From NCBI GenBank assembly GCA_958295665.1, contig OY282560.1, positions 273,594,177 to 273,658,176 of the forward strand: DNA of 64,000 bases. Direction: 5' to 3'. This DNA is from Tipula vernalis (Eukaryota > Arthropoda > Insecta > Diptera > Tipulidae). The notes beneath the pieces were generated by a model. The model saw only the letters and a list, made by a program, of their open reading frames with translations. It was not told where the DNA came from and did no database searches. The position numbers and the translations under genes were made by a program. Positions 34,667 through 47,613 of this stretch are shown piece after piece. The first letter of the stretch is position 1. Each line of letters opens with the position of its first letter.

Positions 34667-37600
34667 GTTAGAAGAAGGAGCCATTTCCGAAGAGCAAGTA
34701 AAGCAAATTATTTTGTTAATTTTTGTTAATTTTTTAATGAATTTTTTTAAATTAAGATATATCAAATATTCCTTCGGCGCAAGATGTAATCGATAGTCGC
34801 AAAAAAACAATGGAAAACCACTAAATCTTACTGTTACGTTACAGCCTTCTGCATCAACTGGTACTAAACAATTGCAAGATGCCTCGCAAACAGAGCATTT
34901 GGCAAGACTCATCACTATTTACAATTATTATAAATAATAAATTAATAAATATATAAAATTATAAATAATTATATAAATATTTGGTAACCATTATATTCGA
35001 CTTATTTGATTTTATGTCATAAAGCGCAAAACTAGACCGCACAGCATATTGGATTTTTGTATCCGTAAATAATCTTAGCCGAAAAAACCCTTTTCCACCT
35101 CCAAAATTACTTATAAATTTCTTTTATACTTGTTTTCTAACTATTTTGTTATTTTAACAGTAATTTTGATTAATGCAAATATGTTTGAAAATTACACACA
35201 AATATAAATAAAGTATTATAGCTGTCATACTTGTTTAGTTGACTAGCACAGCAAAATTGCTTTTATCCCGACTGTTTTCTTTTATGGCGCATAACAAAAT
35301 CCCTACTGGAATGTCGTATATACCAACTTAAGCTAATTAGCTTTTACGTTTTAAAAACTTATTGAATATCTATTTAAAATTTATCACTAATTTGTGTAAT
35401 TTTTCTGATTTCATGACGTTGTAACAGCTTTGTTTTTGCTGCCTAGAACAATTTACCTATCAAATTTTTACTTGGGATAAGTAAGTTAAAATTGAAAATA
35501 GTAACTAAATTTATATTTTTTTACGATTAAAGGAAATATTTCACAATCCCGTTAATAGAAGTGAATTTTTTTGTATTCCGATTAACCGATTAAGAACTAG
35601 TATTAATAGATCGCTGAACAATTCGTCGCGCATCTCAAAAAATTCTACAAAAGTAATTTCGATTGAAGATTCAGAAGATGAATATGATGATTATAGAGAT
35701 GATATAGAATGGTTGAAACAAGCTTGCCCCAAAAACAATACTAAGGAAATCTTTTCAAGAATGGCTAAGACAGTAATACTATCAAATGTATACCTACTAT
35801 ATTCACTGTAAAAGAATTTCCAAGATTTCTTGATACTCCGGGATTGATTTTTTTTTTTTTATATTTGTTTTGCTCATAGGCAGTTCTTTTAAATATTTAG
35901 TATTATATGTTGTACTGTACTTAGTGTGGTTGCTGTCTAATTATTTTCAATGTTCGTTTCAGATTGTTTTAGATTTTGATAAATAGTCCATGGAGAAACA
36001 ACATTTTTGAAAGAAAAATTAAAATATACGAAGAACATACTCAAGAATACGAAAGTAAAATAAGTTTACAAAATGATAATCAAACAAAAAGTAATCAATT
36101 TTCATTTTGTTTCTTTTATTTTATTTAGAGTTGGATGCCAATATCATATCATCTTATACTAAAACATCTTTGCCGTATTTACAGAAAAAAAATATGTCAT
36201 CGTCCGTACAGCCATATTGCTTTATCCTGTATGAAAAATTAAGTGTACTTTTACACTAGTTCATTAGTTCATATTTCTATAAATTAAAACATTTATTTTA
36301 ATAAAATAATTATATATAAAATATTTTCAGACTGGAACAACAATATCAGATCTAATTAAGCATCCACATCTAATTCTATGAGGTCCGTCAAAAAATCAAA
36401 TTTTATGCTGTAGGAGCATTAGTGTCGATAGTAAGGAAATTCCCCTATCATTGAGTATTAACACGTTTTACGTACTCAACATTCAATATCCTGTTGATCA
36501 CGATTCGTTTTATTTATTTATATAGAAGGCATTTTTAAGGATGAATAAAACTCAGCTCACGCCCAGATTAATGGAATTAAAAAATATGTTAAGTTGCCCA
36601 TTTTTCTAACTTAATTTTATTTTCAATAATGTATAGATCCCAAAATTTAAAATTGTGGTAGATTTTTTTTAGATTATAAAATTTATATAAAACATTTCAG
36701 ACTTATTCATTCAATTGGAATTATGAGTTTTATAAATTCAAGAACCAATGCAATATTTTGTCGCTATACCAATTGTGACTCCCAGTATGAGAGTTTTGGT
36801 GATTTAACTAAACACTGTAAAACTAAACACGTTCCAAATCAAAACATTAATCAAATTAAAAGTACCATAAGTGTTGAAATAAGTAGCTTAAACAGTAGTT
36901 ATGTAGAAACTACTCAAGTTTCTAATACTCTTGATGACGAAACTGAAAACACAATAAACGATACTTTCAATATTTCTAATAAAAATGAATGTTTAGAAAA
37001 CAGAGAAATTGTTAATTTAACTGAAGTACGAAATGAATTTATATCACATTTTCTAAAACTTGATTTAAATTATAACCAGCAAAATAGGATTTTAGGTTTA
37101 GTGACTAATTTTACACAAACGATAGCATTAAATATTATATAAGCGACGTAAACAAATTTTTAAGCAAGTGTCAGTACCTAGAGAAATTGCTGTAGGTGTT
37201 AGAACTGACAGAATGTGGAACAAACAAAATTTAATTTATGACTCTTACCTTATTTATCGCAAAATACAAATTTTGTCAAGGAAATATTTGAAAGTAGAAA
37301 TTTGTCACATCCTTTTCATTATACACAATGCGAATATTTTAAATCAAATAGTCTGTTTTCATCGGAACTTCCATGTTTCCATTTGCAACTATATTTTGAT
37401 GAGTTTGAGGTTGTTAATCCGTTAGGGTCAACAACCGGCATTCATAAGATACTAGCATTTTATTTAACCATTTTAAATTTAGAAGATCTTATCAATACAC
37501 AACTACAGAATATTCACTTAGGACGTGTCCGATTTCTGTGCGAAATAATTTTTTTGTGATAAATTAATTTTAAACTGTTCGCAACCAAATTATCACAGCA

Positions 37601-38016
37601 CCGGTGTGTTATAATTTTGACATGTGCGTAATAATTCTTGTTTCTGTGCCGGTGAAGTAAACAAAATAAGTTTTTTTATATTTGAATTGTATTTTATTTA
37701 TATAATACAATAAGTTTCAGCATTGTCTAGTGTCCAGCATTATGTGAACGATATCACAAACTATGGATCTTGACATGTTCATTGCTGCACCTACAATTCT
37801 ATAACTAGTCCCTCTTGCCAGCCACTGCAAACCAACCATGTTTTTATTGGACTATAATTTGCTAATAGCGATGAAAGTGTTAGACGATATCCTTAAATGC
37901 ATTCTCGTCACAGGATCATTATAACTAAGTATTGAATTAACAATACTGTTTGTTGAGGCAATTGTATACATTATTGGTCGCTGCAAAGAATGAATTTTGT
38001 TGATATTTATAAATAC

Positions 38017-38629
38017 TGTTCAGGATCAGAAGCCGAAAAGAAAATTACTTATTAATATATTTTGTATATAAACACAATTAATTATAATGTTACTTATCCT
38101 TTTCTTGAATTATCTAGTAATGAATTCCATGAACTATGAAGATATATTTTCCTAAATTTCCATATATTTTCCTAAAATAATCAAAATTGTAAATTAGTTA
38201 TAAGTTAGTATAAATCAATGTAAATTTAAATTACCAAAAATTTTTGAATGACAGCTGATGAGTGATGACATTTATTTTGGCACTGATGATAACATAGCAA
38301 TTTGTCTTATCGACTTCATATTTTAACATCTATGTTGTCATTGCGCCATCTATATTCAAATACTATCAGATAATAATTTGTAGCTCAAATATATTTTATT
38401 ATTCGCCGTGGTTTTTAATTTTTTATATGTTGGCAAGATCAAGCTAATAAAATTTATATCTCGTTCACTTCCATTTTGACCGCAGAGCAAGTTATACAAC
38501 TATCAATAAAATCAAGTTTATTTAATAAATAAAATTTATAACGAAATCAATTAAAACAACATAGAAGTTGGTTTTCCTTTTTTTATTTTTATTTCAATTT
38601 TATTATTGGCATCGATACACGTCCGTACA
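38017..38629 (+). repeat. 5' LTR of the BEL element
   Basis: Begins TGTTCAGGATC and ends CGTCCGTACA; repeated at 44162-44774 (offset 6145). Several AATAAA motifs near 38500-38530 could serve 3'-end formation. Confidence 0.93.
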
Positions 38630-38637
38630 TTATTTTT

Positions 38638-38655
38638 TGGTCCTTCGAGCCGGAT
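38638..38655 (+). other. Primer-binding site of the BEL element
   Basis: TGGTCCTTCGAGCCGGAT lies 8 nt after the LTR, starts with TGG as a tRNA 3'-end complement must, and carries a TTCGAGCC T-arm complement. The exact tRNA is not certain. Confidence 0.7.
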
Positions 38656-39092
38656 TATCATTGTCAACGATCCAGAATTAAAGAAATCCAGAGGAAACCG
38701 CGTGGAATGGTAGCATCCAGAAAAGAAAAAACGCATTAAGTATCAATTTATTTTTTTTTATAATCAATAAAATTTGCGAACTTTATATTAAATTTATTTG
38801 AGTTTTAATTATACTGAATTTACTTGTTTAAATCACATAAACTATTAAGTGGATCGTGCAAAGCATTTTAGTGAAACACTTTATTAAATCGCATATTGAA
38901 CGAACGTGTTTTATCCGAGAGTAATTGTGTTTGAGTGCAAGTCAAATAATTAAAACATTAATATAGTGTTGAGTGAAATCATTGAATATAACTATTAGTT
39001 GAATTTTCGAGCGTTATTTCTTATTCCCACGTGTTACTGTGTTGTAAATTGAAGTACCATTCAGTTGTGATAACTTTTGCATCAATTTTAAA

Positions 39093-41096
39093 ATGGAAAC
39101 CCTGAAAGGAAAAAGAACATACATTAAAGGACAAATTACAAGATTCGAAAAATTTGTTAGTACAATTAAGGACGACACAAGTATAGACGAGTTAACGGTC
39201 AGACTAGAGAAAATTCGTCAATTATATAAAGATTTCGTTGAGGTCGAATATCAAATGATCGAACTTTCGGATGTAGTGCAGTCTGACATCGAAATCGTCG
39301 ATGCTCAATACTATAGCATCGTTCCTAAATTGCAAGGAGCAATACGTAAAAGGAATGTGGTTCCACTAGTGCCAAACTTAGACCAAACGTTAAACATGAC
39401 GCAGTCTGCATCTAGCGATTTTCGTTTACCGCGTATTACTATTCCCCCCTTTAATGGGAATTTTAAGGAATGGCAGTCGTTTTTTAACCTTTTTGGTTCG
39501 ACGGTGCACGAGAATCCAAACCTGTCTCCTGCCCAAAAATTTCAACTGCTTAAGGGACATTTAAAAGATGATGCATTAGCGCTTATTCGTCATTTCCCGA
39601 TAAATGATGCTAACTACATTGAGGCATATCAGAAATTATGCAAAAGGTACGATAGAAAGCGATATATTGTAGATTCATTTATACAAACGTTTTTTGACCA
39701 ACCAATTTTAAATCAAGCAACAGCACAATCTATTGCACGTTTACACGACACGTGTGATGAGGTGATCCGTGGTCTTAAGGCACTTGGTACGCAAGCAGAG
39801 AGTCGAGATCCGTGGCTCATCTATATAGCTACCCAGAAGATGGATCCTGAAACCAGACAAATGTGGAAACTAGGGACAACAGAGTTGGAATTTCCTACAA
39901 TAGAGAATTTGTTGTCAGTATTAATGAAACGAATGGATTCACTGCAAGGCATCAAACAAGAAAATCGCGGAAGCAGACCGGCAACAAAACCAACACAGCA
40001 CTCGAAATTTCTGCACACTGCAGTAGCAGTAAATTGTGCAGTTTGTAGTAAAGACCACAATTTAATTGACTGTGCTAAATTTCTAGGACTTGAAATTCAG
40101 CAAAGAAGAGAATATGCGAAGAAAAATTCACTCTGTTACAACTGTTTAAAGGATAACCATTTAGTTTTTCAATGCAAATCAAGGCGAAGATGCACTTTGT
40201 GCCAGAAGAAGCATCACGACATTTTACATTTAGAAGCCTCTACCACTACCCCTGAATCAACTACATGTGGTCATACCAATTCAGTAAGCAACGCAATTCT
40301 TCCAACAGTGCAGCTAGATGTTGAACGTCGTAACGGAGATTGGCAACGATGTCGTGCGCTCTTAGATTCCGGATCACAAACATCTTTCGTAACGGAAGAA
40401 TGTTTTCAACGTCTTGGATTGAAAAAGGAAAATGGTCGAATCTGGATTCAAGGGCTAAATGATGTTACTTCAGGGATTTCAAAGGGTATTTCAAACATAC
40501 GCATTAAATCTAGATTCCAGGATGATAACTATAGGACAACAGTAACAGTTCTTATAGTGCCAAAGATATCATCATATCAACCATCGATTACAGGACTGGG
40601 TAATCTACGAAGTTTGGACAATATGAAACTCGCCGATCCAAATTTCAATAAGGATAGGAAAATAGACATCCTATTAGGTAGTGATTTGTTTTTCGAGCTG
40701 CTGTATGATGGTAAGAAGTACATTCCCAATTCCAGGCTTATAGCACATAACACGAAATTGGGATTGGTCATTGCAGGAACGCCAATGCATATTGAAGGTG
40801 ATAAAGTTACTCCGGTAAACCTGCACGTTGACATCGATTCGGCTCTTCGTAAATTTTGGGAGCTCGAAGAAATCAAGGAACCGATTCCATACACAGATGA
40901 AGAGAAATTTTGTCTTAATCACTACCAAAACACTGTTCAAAGAGCAAAAGATGGAAAATATATAGTAGGCTTACCCTTCAAGTCTGTTTGTCCTAGTCTG
41001 GGCAATTCCAAAATGATGGCAGTAAAACGACTGAATCAAACAGAGAAAAATACGCGCGCAACTCTGAGTTTAAGCGTCAATATGGTGAATTTCTAG
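39093..41096 (+). pseudogene. gag: BEL Gag-protease region, reading frame shifted at its end
   Basis: 667 codons. The N-terminal helical region is followed by a capsid-like region with ITIPPFNGNFKEWQSFFNLF (about 115-134), the BEL Gag hallmark. A zinc knuckle CYNCLKDNHLVFQC (about 348-361) is followed by a second Cys/His cluster (CTLCQKKHHDILH). The aspartic protease has LLDSGSQTSFVT (about 426-437) and IDILLGSDLFFELL (about 525-538). BEL elements normally carry one continuous gag-pol frame. Here the frame changes at an A-run, 41046-41050, where one base appears to be lost, so the last 16 or so residues are out of frame and end at 41096. The ATG follows the 0.46-kb leader. Confidence 0.9.
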
Positions 41097-44000
41097 ATGA
41101 ATATCGCAAACTAGGTCATATGGCAATATCAGGAGCGTGTGGAGGCGAAGAATATTTTTTACCGCATCATGGGGTGATGAAGGAGAGCAGTTCGACCACC
41201 AAGCTGCGGGTTGTATTTGATGGGTCAGCCAAAACATTGGAAGGAAACTCACTCAATGACCAGTTAGCAGTAGGGCCACAGGTGCAGTCAAGTTTATATG
41301 AAGTATTACTGAGATTTCGAACGCACAAGATTATATTCACGGCCGATATTGAAAAAATGTATAGGCAGATCTGGGTCAACCGAAGAGACAGCGACTACCA
41401 GAAAATTGTATGGAGAAAAGAGCCGTTTCAAGAATTACAGGTGTATAAGCTTCTGACTGTAACGTATGGTATATCATCGTCTCCTTTTTTAGCCACTCAA
41501 ACTCTGAATCAACTTGCGTTAGATTATAAGGAAGAATACCCAGAAGCCTCAGAAATAGTAAAAAAGGATTTCTATGTCGATGACCTAATGTCGGGAACTA
41601 ACAACCTAAAAGATGCTAAAATGATGGTTAAGGATTTAATAAGTATAATGAAAAAGGGAGGATTCAATCTTCGGAAGTGGGCATCTAATTGTGACGAACT
41701 CATGCATGTTATTCCTAAGACACACCGAGCCACCTCAATTTTGGATATTGAAGACGGATCACAGGCCATCTCGATACTTGGAGTGAGATACTCGACCAAA
41801 ACAGATTGTTTTCAGTTTAAAGTACAATTACAAGATAATAAATTAACAAAACGATATATGTTGTCCGAGTCTTCCAAAATTTTTGACCCGCTAGGTTGGT
41901 TGTCACCAACTGTAATAAAAATTAAGATAATTTTTCAGAAATTGTGGCTAACAGGTACCGAATGGGATGAACTTTTACCGGACCCAATTTATCAAGAGTA
42001 TGCAGCAGTTAGAGCCAACTTGAAGTGGCTAGAGAACATCAGAATAAAAAGATGGTTGTACACAGAGTGCGAAGTAGAATTGCACGGATTTGCTGATGCT
42101 TCTGAATTGGCATATTCTGCTGTAATTTATAGCAGGGTCAAGACAAAGGATGGGTACAAAACAAATATAGTAACTGCTAAAACAAAGGTGGCACCAATCA
42201 AATCGATAAGCATTCCACGTCTGGAACTTTATGCTGCTACTTTGTTAACGAAATTAATGGTATCCGTCCTTGAAATACTTAAGAGCAATGTCGTTAAATC
42301 GTATCGCTTGTGGACAGATTCAACGATTGTACTCGATTGGTTATCTTCGTGTCCGAGAAGATGGCAGACATACGTGGCAAATAGAGCGTCATTTATATTG
42401 CAACATACAAACCGAAGTCACTGGAGTCATGTATCCTCAAACGATAACCCGGCTGACTGCGCTTCGAGAGGTTTATTTCCGGAGGAATTGCTGAATCACG
42501 AGTTATGGTGGAAGGGGCCGTATTGGTTGAAGAAAGTCGAAGAAGAATGACCAAATCAAACTAAGCTAAATGTCGAATTAGCTGAAGCAGCACTAAGGGA
42601 ACAAAAAGTTAAATCGGTGGTGTTGAGCAACATAAACGAAGAACACAGAGACGATTGGCTTCTCAGGCTCATTGAACGTTGTTCAAAATTCACTAAAGTG
42701 ATATTCACGATCACTAGAATATTGATGCTGTTTAGAAGGAAATCGGAGATTAAGGCAGCTGAGAATTTAGAGTTGTCGAGATTCCAGAACGAGGCCAAGA
42801 TTGATGCGTTCAATTTCGTGCTACGGAGAGTGCAATTGAGTAGTTTTCCATCTGAAATAAATGCGCTCACCAACAAAAAACCAATTTGTAAAAATTCAAA
42901 ACTAACGTCTCTTTTTCCTTTTTTAGACAAATTTGGTTTATTAAGAGTTGGAGGTAGATTGTCTAATGCGAAGGTTACATTTGAGATGAAGCATCCGATT
43001 ATTTTACCAGCAGGGCATCAAGTGACAAGGTTAATCATAAGAGACGAACATTTTAGGCAATTCCACGCAGCTCAAACTATTTTAATGTCTACACTGAAAC
43101 AAAAATTCCATATACTCAGATGCAAGGATCAAATTCGAGCAGTCATTTTGCGATGCGTTAAATGTGTCCGGTTGAAGGCTAAACAACAACAACAGCTGAT
43201 GGGTCAACTACCACAATCCAGAGTAACATATCATCGTCCTTTCTTTTCCACGGGTGTGGATTATGCAGGGCCTCTGTTTATCAAGGCATCCAAACTTCGA
43301 GGTGTCAAATTGATTAAAGCATATCTGGCGCTTTTTGTGTGTATGGCGACCAAGGCCGTGCATTTGGAATTAGTGGGTGATATGACGACGGAAGCGTTTT
43401 TGGCAGCGTTAAGAAGATTCCATGCGAGGCGCGGCATTTGCGGTCACATATATAGTGACAATGGGACGAATTTTTTAGGTGCCCAAAAGGAACTGCAACG
43501 AAATTTAGAAATGGTATCTAAAGATGAGGCAATATTGAGGTACATCACTACAAACAACATAGAATGGCATTTTATTCCACCAGCTGCCCCTAATTTTGGA
43601 GGTTTATGGGAGGCAGCTATTAAATCAACAAAATTTTACCTGAAGCGAGTACTTGGTGAATCCCGGCTCACCTATGAAGAAATGTTAACATTATTAGTCG
43701 AAATAGAAGCTATTCTTAACTCCCGACCACTTTGTGAGATGTCAGCAGAGGATTTGGATCCCCTCACGCCTGGTCATTTGTTAATTGGACATCCGATTAA
43801 TTTATTACCCGAACCCAATCTTCTACCCCTAAAAGAGAGTCGATTATCACGTTGGCAGCACATTCAAAGGATGGTGCAGCACTTTCGGCAGAGGTGGCAC
43901 AAGGAGTATATACTGACATTACAGCAACGTCATAAATGGAAACATCCCACAACGAATCCAAGCATCGGAGATCTGGTAGTAGTGATGGACAATGATGTTC

Positions 44001-44200
44001 CACCAACAAAATGGCTTTTGGGACGTATTTTGTCGGTTGTTCCAGGTCAGGATGGATTAATCAGGGTTGTCGTCATCAGAACAAAACTGGGTGAAATTAA
44101 AAGGCCAGTTACAAAAATATGCATTCTTCCTTCTGGCTCTATTGAGCCAACCGCCGCGGGATGTTCAGGATCAGAAGCCGAAAAGAAAATTACTTATTAA
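41097..44200 (+). pseudogene. pol: BEL Pol: RT, RNase H, integrase, with an in-frame TGA
   Basis: One frame, open again from the A-run before 41097, interrupted only by TGA 42548-42550. The RT has LRVVFDGSA near 41205, FTADIEKMYRQIWV near 41336 and the BEL-type active site FYVDDLMSGTNN near 41571. RNase H has LHGFADASELAYSAV near 42081. After the TGA, a zinc-finger region (RDEHFRQFHAAQ, then CVKCVRLK near 43155) and the integrase core VDYAGPLFIK near 43258, IYSDNGTNFLGAQ near 43449 and FGGLWEAAIKST near 43597 supply the D, D and E. The stop 44198-44200 lies 39 nt inside the 3' LTR. The first ATG after the frameshift is at 41120. Confidence 0.9.
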
Positions 44201-44774
44201 TGTATTTTGTATATAAACACAATTAATTATAATGTTACTTATCCTTTTCTTGAATTATCTAGTAATGAATTCCATGAACTATGAAGATATATTTTCCTAA
44301 ATTTCCATATATTTTGCTAAAATAATCAAAATTGTAAATTAGTTATAAGTTAGTATAAATCAATGTAAATTTAAATTACCAAAAATTTTTGAATGACAGC
44401 TGATGAGTGATGACATTTATTTTGGCACTGATGATAACATAGCAATTTGTCTTATCGACTTCATATTTTAACATCTATGTTGTCATTGCGCCATCTATAT
44501 TCAAATACTATCAGATAATAATTTGTAGCTCAAATATATTTTATTATTCGCCGTGGTTTTTAATTTTTTATATGTTGGCAAGATCAAGCTAATAAAATTT
44601 ATATCTCGTTCACTTCCATTTTGACCGCAGAGCAAGTTATACAACTATCAATAAAATCAAGTTTATTTAATAAATAAAATTTATAACGAAATCAATTAAA
44701 ACAACATAGAAGTTGGTTTTCCTTTTTTTATTTTTATTTCAATTTTATTATTGGCATCGATACACGTCCGTACA
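44162..44774 (+). repeat. 3' LTR of the BEL element
   Basis: 613 bp, offset 6145 from the 5' copy with two substitutions seen. Followed by the AATAC duplication and then Harbinger remnant sequence. Confidence 0.93.
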
Positions 44775-46346
44775 AATACTAGAAAGCAAAACCTAACATA
44801 CATACCTATAAGTTTAAATGTATCATACCTGGTACCTAGTTCAGGAGATCCATTATTAAAGGTCGCGCAAAGTTCCGTGTTCTTCTCATTAAACACATGT
44901 AACCCAAAATTAATAGAAATAATACGATATTTGGATCAAATTCTGCCTCTATCATTTTTATATATACACTTTTAAATAACTCTCTACGTACAATTTGTCG
45001 TTTGTTGTATTTCCAAATGTCAATTTTATTATGTGAAATTATTTCAGTATTCGGACAACAAATGAACTTATTTCAAAAATGGAAGAGAAAATTATTTCAC
45101 TAATGTCAAATTTATCACAAAAATGTTAAAGAACAGTTATCAGCCGTTTTTAGCACCAATAGTTGCAGATTAAATAACATTATAATAACAATAAAGGGTC
45201 AATTTTTTCTCTCAGTCATGACAATTTCTCTGCTAACTCGTTGTATTGTTTAAGTGAATAATTTAGATCCAACTACTTTCGCCGCTTTTGCAAAATGAAT
45301 ATAAAAGATACTCAAAAATTATTTCAGGAAAATACCGATTTAATTTGAAACCGAAAAGATTATAATATTTACGTTCAGAATAAAGAATTCGGCATACAAT
45401 CTTCATGTTTTCTAAATGAACTGATGTACTTGATGCGTTAAAAATTTTCTTGTGATATATAACGAAAGAGCGAAAACTAATTTCAATACATGATCTAAAT
45501 AATAATATCAAAGATTTCAATTTTGGATATCTTAATAGATCAAATATTCCATCTCTTATTAACTTAGAGACTAAAACAAAAAATTTAAGACAAAGAACTT
45601 CGCAGATGTGGTGTTTGCTAAGATATTTCCCATTTTTAATTCGTAACTTGATTGATAATGCATCTTCTGATTTTTTGGCAAAATTTAATGTAATATTATT
45701 CCTTATCCAAATAACCAAAATAGTTTTTCGCCTGTTTACAATGACGAGTTAGTAAACAAGCTTGAAACTCTCATTACAGAACACAACTTTTCGTTTTTAA
45801 AGCAATTTCCTGGAACTGATTTAACTCCAAAACAGCATTTACTAATACACTATCCCCGTGTCATTCGTAAGATGGAAACTCTCACTAGTTTATGAACAAT
45901 GCGTTTTGAAGGGAACCACAAAAAATTAAAAAGAATTGCTAACTCTGCACGGAATTTTAAAAATATTTGTTTCTTGTTAGCTACAAAGCACCAAGCATTT
46001 AATTATATGGACTTTGAAACATCAACATTTGAAATTAAACTTCAATTTAATAAGGAAACTAAAGGTGCTATTCCATGGACTGATTGACTGAGTTGACTGA
46101 AAAGCTGATAGCAACAAAATTACATTAGAGTGACAAAGACAAATTTTTTTTTTTTTTTAAACATTTTATGGTTAAAATTTAACAGCGTAGTGTGCTTATC
46201 TGAAATAAACAATTCATTGTAACTCGACCTTTCATCAAACCTATAATAAATTATTTTCGCATTGAATTGAACGTCAAAATGATTTGTGAAAACGTAAAAA
46301 TTCGGTTCATTACGCTAATTTTTCAATAATTTCCAAATACAATAAA

Positions 46347-47613
46347 AAAGATTCCATTAATGAAGGTAGCGATCGAAGTAAAAGAAAGAAAATAACTGAA
46401 ACAATTACAACTAAAGTCGCCAAAGATGTATACGCGGTAAACATAACCTGAAATTATAGTTTGGTATACATTTTATTTATTTAAATTTTAATTTAGAACG
46501 TTATTAATTTTGAGGAAAATGAGGCGAGGCAACGATCGGTCGAAAAGGATTCTCAGCTTTTCCATCAAACGTGCGAAGAATTGCGAAAAACATTTGATAC
46601 GGTTGCTGTAGCCAAGCGGACCCCTAACAATGAACAGTCAAAACAAGAAATTTTTGATAAGCGCATAGAAGGTTCCCTACTTTTTGTGCTGCTTAAAAAA
46701 TTGAATCGCTTGAGAAGTTACGCGTCGATAGCAATCGACTGCAATTGCAAAATTTGCTGTACGAGGCCGATCATTTGAATAAAGAAATTCAACGATGTTA
46801 CCAATTTAAAAGTCAGGATGAAGAAATCCAGTTGGTACCTGAAGTTGAATTTTACGAAAATGCACCAGATACGGTGGCTCGGCCAGATAAAACTAAAAAT
46901 GATGAACATGCCAAAAGATTGGCCCGTTTAGAATGGGAGTTGCAGCAACGGAAGGAACTTTCTGCATTGTACAATGAACTGCTAAAGGAAAAGGATAAAG
47001 TGGCCCAGGATATTAATACAAAAACCGATCGAATGGAGTCCTTAGTACTACATAGATTTTGCGAGCACAATAAAATCATCGTATTCGATTCGAATTTCTA
47101 GTAATTTAGTACAATGTACCGCAATAACTTGTCTCGACTATTTGAATCAATTGAGCTTGTCGCCCAGCGAGTCATCGTTCGATGATGATGATTGTAATGT
47201 GAATGAAAATGATTTATTTTATTGTGTTGTGTTAACACGAAGTTCGGCGAAGTTGGAGTGCTACATAAATATTCCATGTGATTATCCAAAATCACTTGCC
47301 TTATGGAAATTACAACTGCATTGGAATGGGAAACAAAATGCGGCGAATAATTCTGCCATTCGCGAAATGGAATTTTGGATTAACTCAACTGTTCGGGATA
47401 CAAAGAATACGGCAAAATTGTTGGAGAAGCAGATGGAGCGTGCTTTGTTGTCTTGACATCTATTTGGAGACTGAAGGATTGATGTTTAATACAGCTGAAT
47501 TTGTTCCAGATAAAACGTTTATTAAATCGTTTCGTGGACGGCAACGATCAAGGCCATTTAGGTTGGTCGATAGTAATGATGGATGTTGTGTATTTACACA
47601 GATTCAAGATTAA
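46347..47613 (+). pseudogene. thoc5: THO complex subunit 5 (THOC5) pseudogene
   Basis: THOC5 belongs to the THO/TREX complex, which couples transcription to mRNA export. Blocks: a basic N-terminus (46347-46436); an intron 46437-46496 with GTAAAC...TTTAG ends that keeps the frame; FHQTCEELRKTF and SLLFVLLKKLNRL (about 46560-46710); LQLQNLLYEADHLNKEIQ (about 46742); FKSQDEEIQLVPEVEFYE (about 46805); RLARLEWELQQRKELSAL (about 46916). After a large gap come CYINIPCDYPKSLALWKLQL and NNSAIREMEFWINS (about 47260-47390) and LDIYLETEG (about 47453). Lesions: a deletion with frameshift near 46710, a missing middle region after about 47050, and a frameshift near 47440. It starts without a clear ATG. The retained intron argues for DNA-level capture rather than retroposition. 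Confidence 0.85.

Larger units (their letters stand above)
30932..36600 (+). pseudogene. Multi-exon cassette unit 1, unnamed protein family
   Basis: Exons joined by phase-compatible GT-AG introns: 30932-31025, 31129-31284 and 31315-31469 give 135 codons with no stop. Further coding-like blocks follow at about 32150-32361 (ETYLLSHPEAKIIIAKYNS, then LVNIIDSHLIEVHGTYPS, in shifted frames), 35534-35789 (an acidic patch, then WLKQACPKNN), 35970-36090 joined cleanly to 36129-36240, and 36415-36600 (TFYVLNIQYPVDHDSFYLF, in-frame TAG 36523-36525). The first exons loosely resemble a CIDE-N/ubiquitin-like fold. Similar block order occurs, from memory, in multi-copy uncharacterised animal proteins. Frameshifts, the TAG and inserted MITEs make it a pseudogene now. 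I cannot name a function. Confidence 0.45.
38017..44774 (+). mobile_element. BEL/Pao LTR retrotransposon, nearly complete
   Basis: 6758 bp with 613-bp LTRs (TG...CA), a 5-bp target duplication AATAC (38012-38016 and 44775-44779), a primer site, and a gag-pro-RT-RNase H-integrase order typical of BEL/Pao. I see only two LTR differences (near 38055/44200 and 38171/44316), so it is young. The coding region is disabled by a frameshift near 41046-41050 and a TGA at 42548-42550. It sits inside the Harbinger remnant at 37551-45123. Confidence 0.93.
37722..44955 (-). pseudogene. HARBI1-like nuclease fragment, split by the BEL insertion
   Basis: Minus-strand blocks: an N-terminal piece from ATG 44955 to about 44838 (Leu-rich, then MRRTRNFARPL) that looks like the hydrophobic-basic start of Harbinger nucleases. 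After the BEL element come MHLRISSNTFIAISKL (about 37901-37854) and LQWLARGTSYRIVGAAM (about 37830-37780), the family's L-x-x-L-A-x-G-x-S-Y helix. The catalytic half is absent. It differs clearly from the HARBI1-like genes at 2657 and 59091. Confidence 0.6.
37551..45123. mobile_element. Internally deleted Harbinger remnant hosting a BEL element
   Basis: The 15-bp motif TTTTTGTGATAAATT (37551-37565) is exactly inverted at 45109-45123. Between them, apart from the BEL element at 38017-44774, are about 0.8 kb with HARBI1-like coding on the minus strand. The flanking plus-strand sequence continues the cassette unit 2 protein on both sides. I could not fix a 3-bp duplication, so the exact ends are provisional. 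Confidence 0.55.

Noticed and set aside
38551..38736. 61-codon ORF partly shared with 44696-44896 (minus)
   Set aside because: The shared part is LTR sequence of the BEL element read backwards.
45263..45718. 151-codon minus-strand ORF
   Set aside because: The plus strand carries the cassette unit 2 blocks in the same place; the minus frame looks like a shadow of them.
30932..46063. Ordinary functional host gene
   Set aside because: Exons are real-looking, but in-frame stops, frameshifts and many insertions separate them, and the block order fits a multi-copy family.
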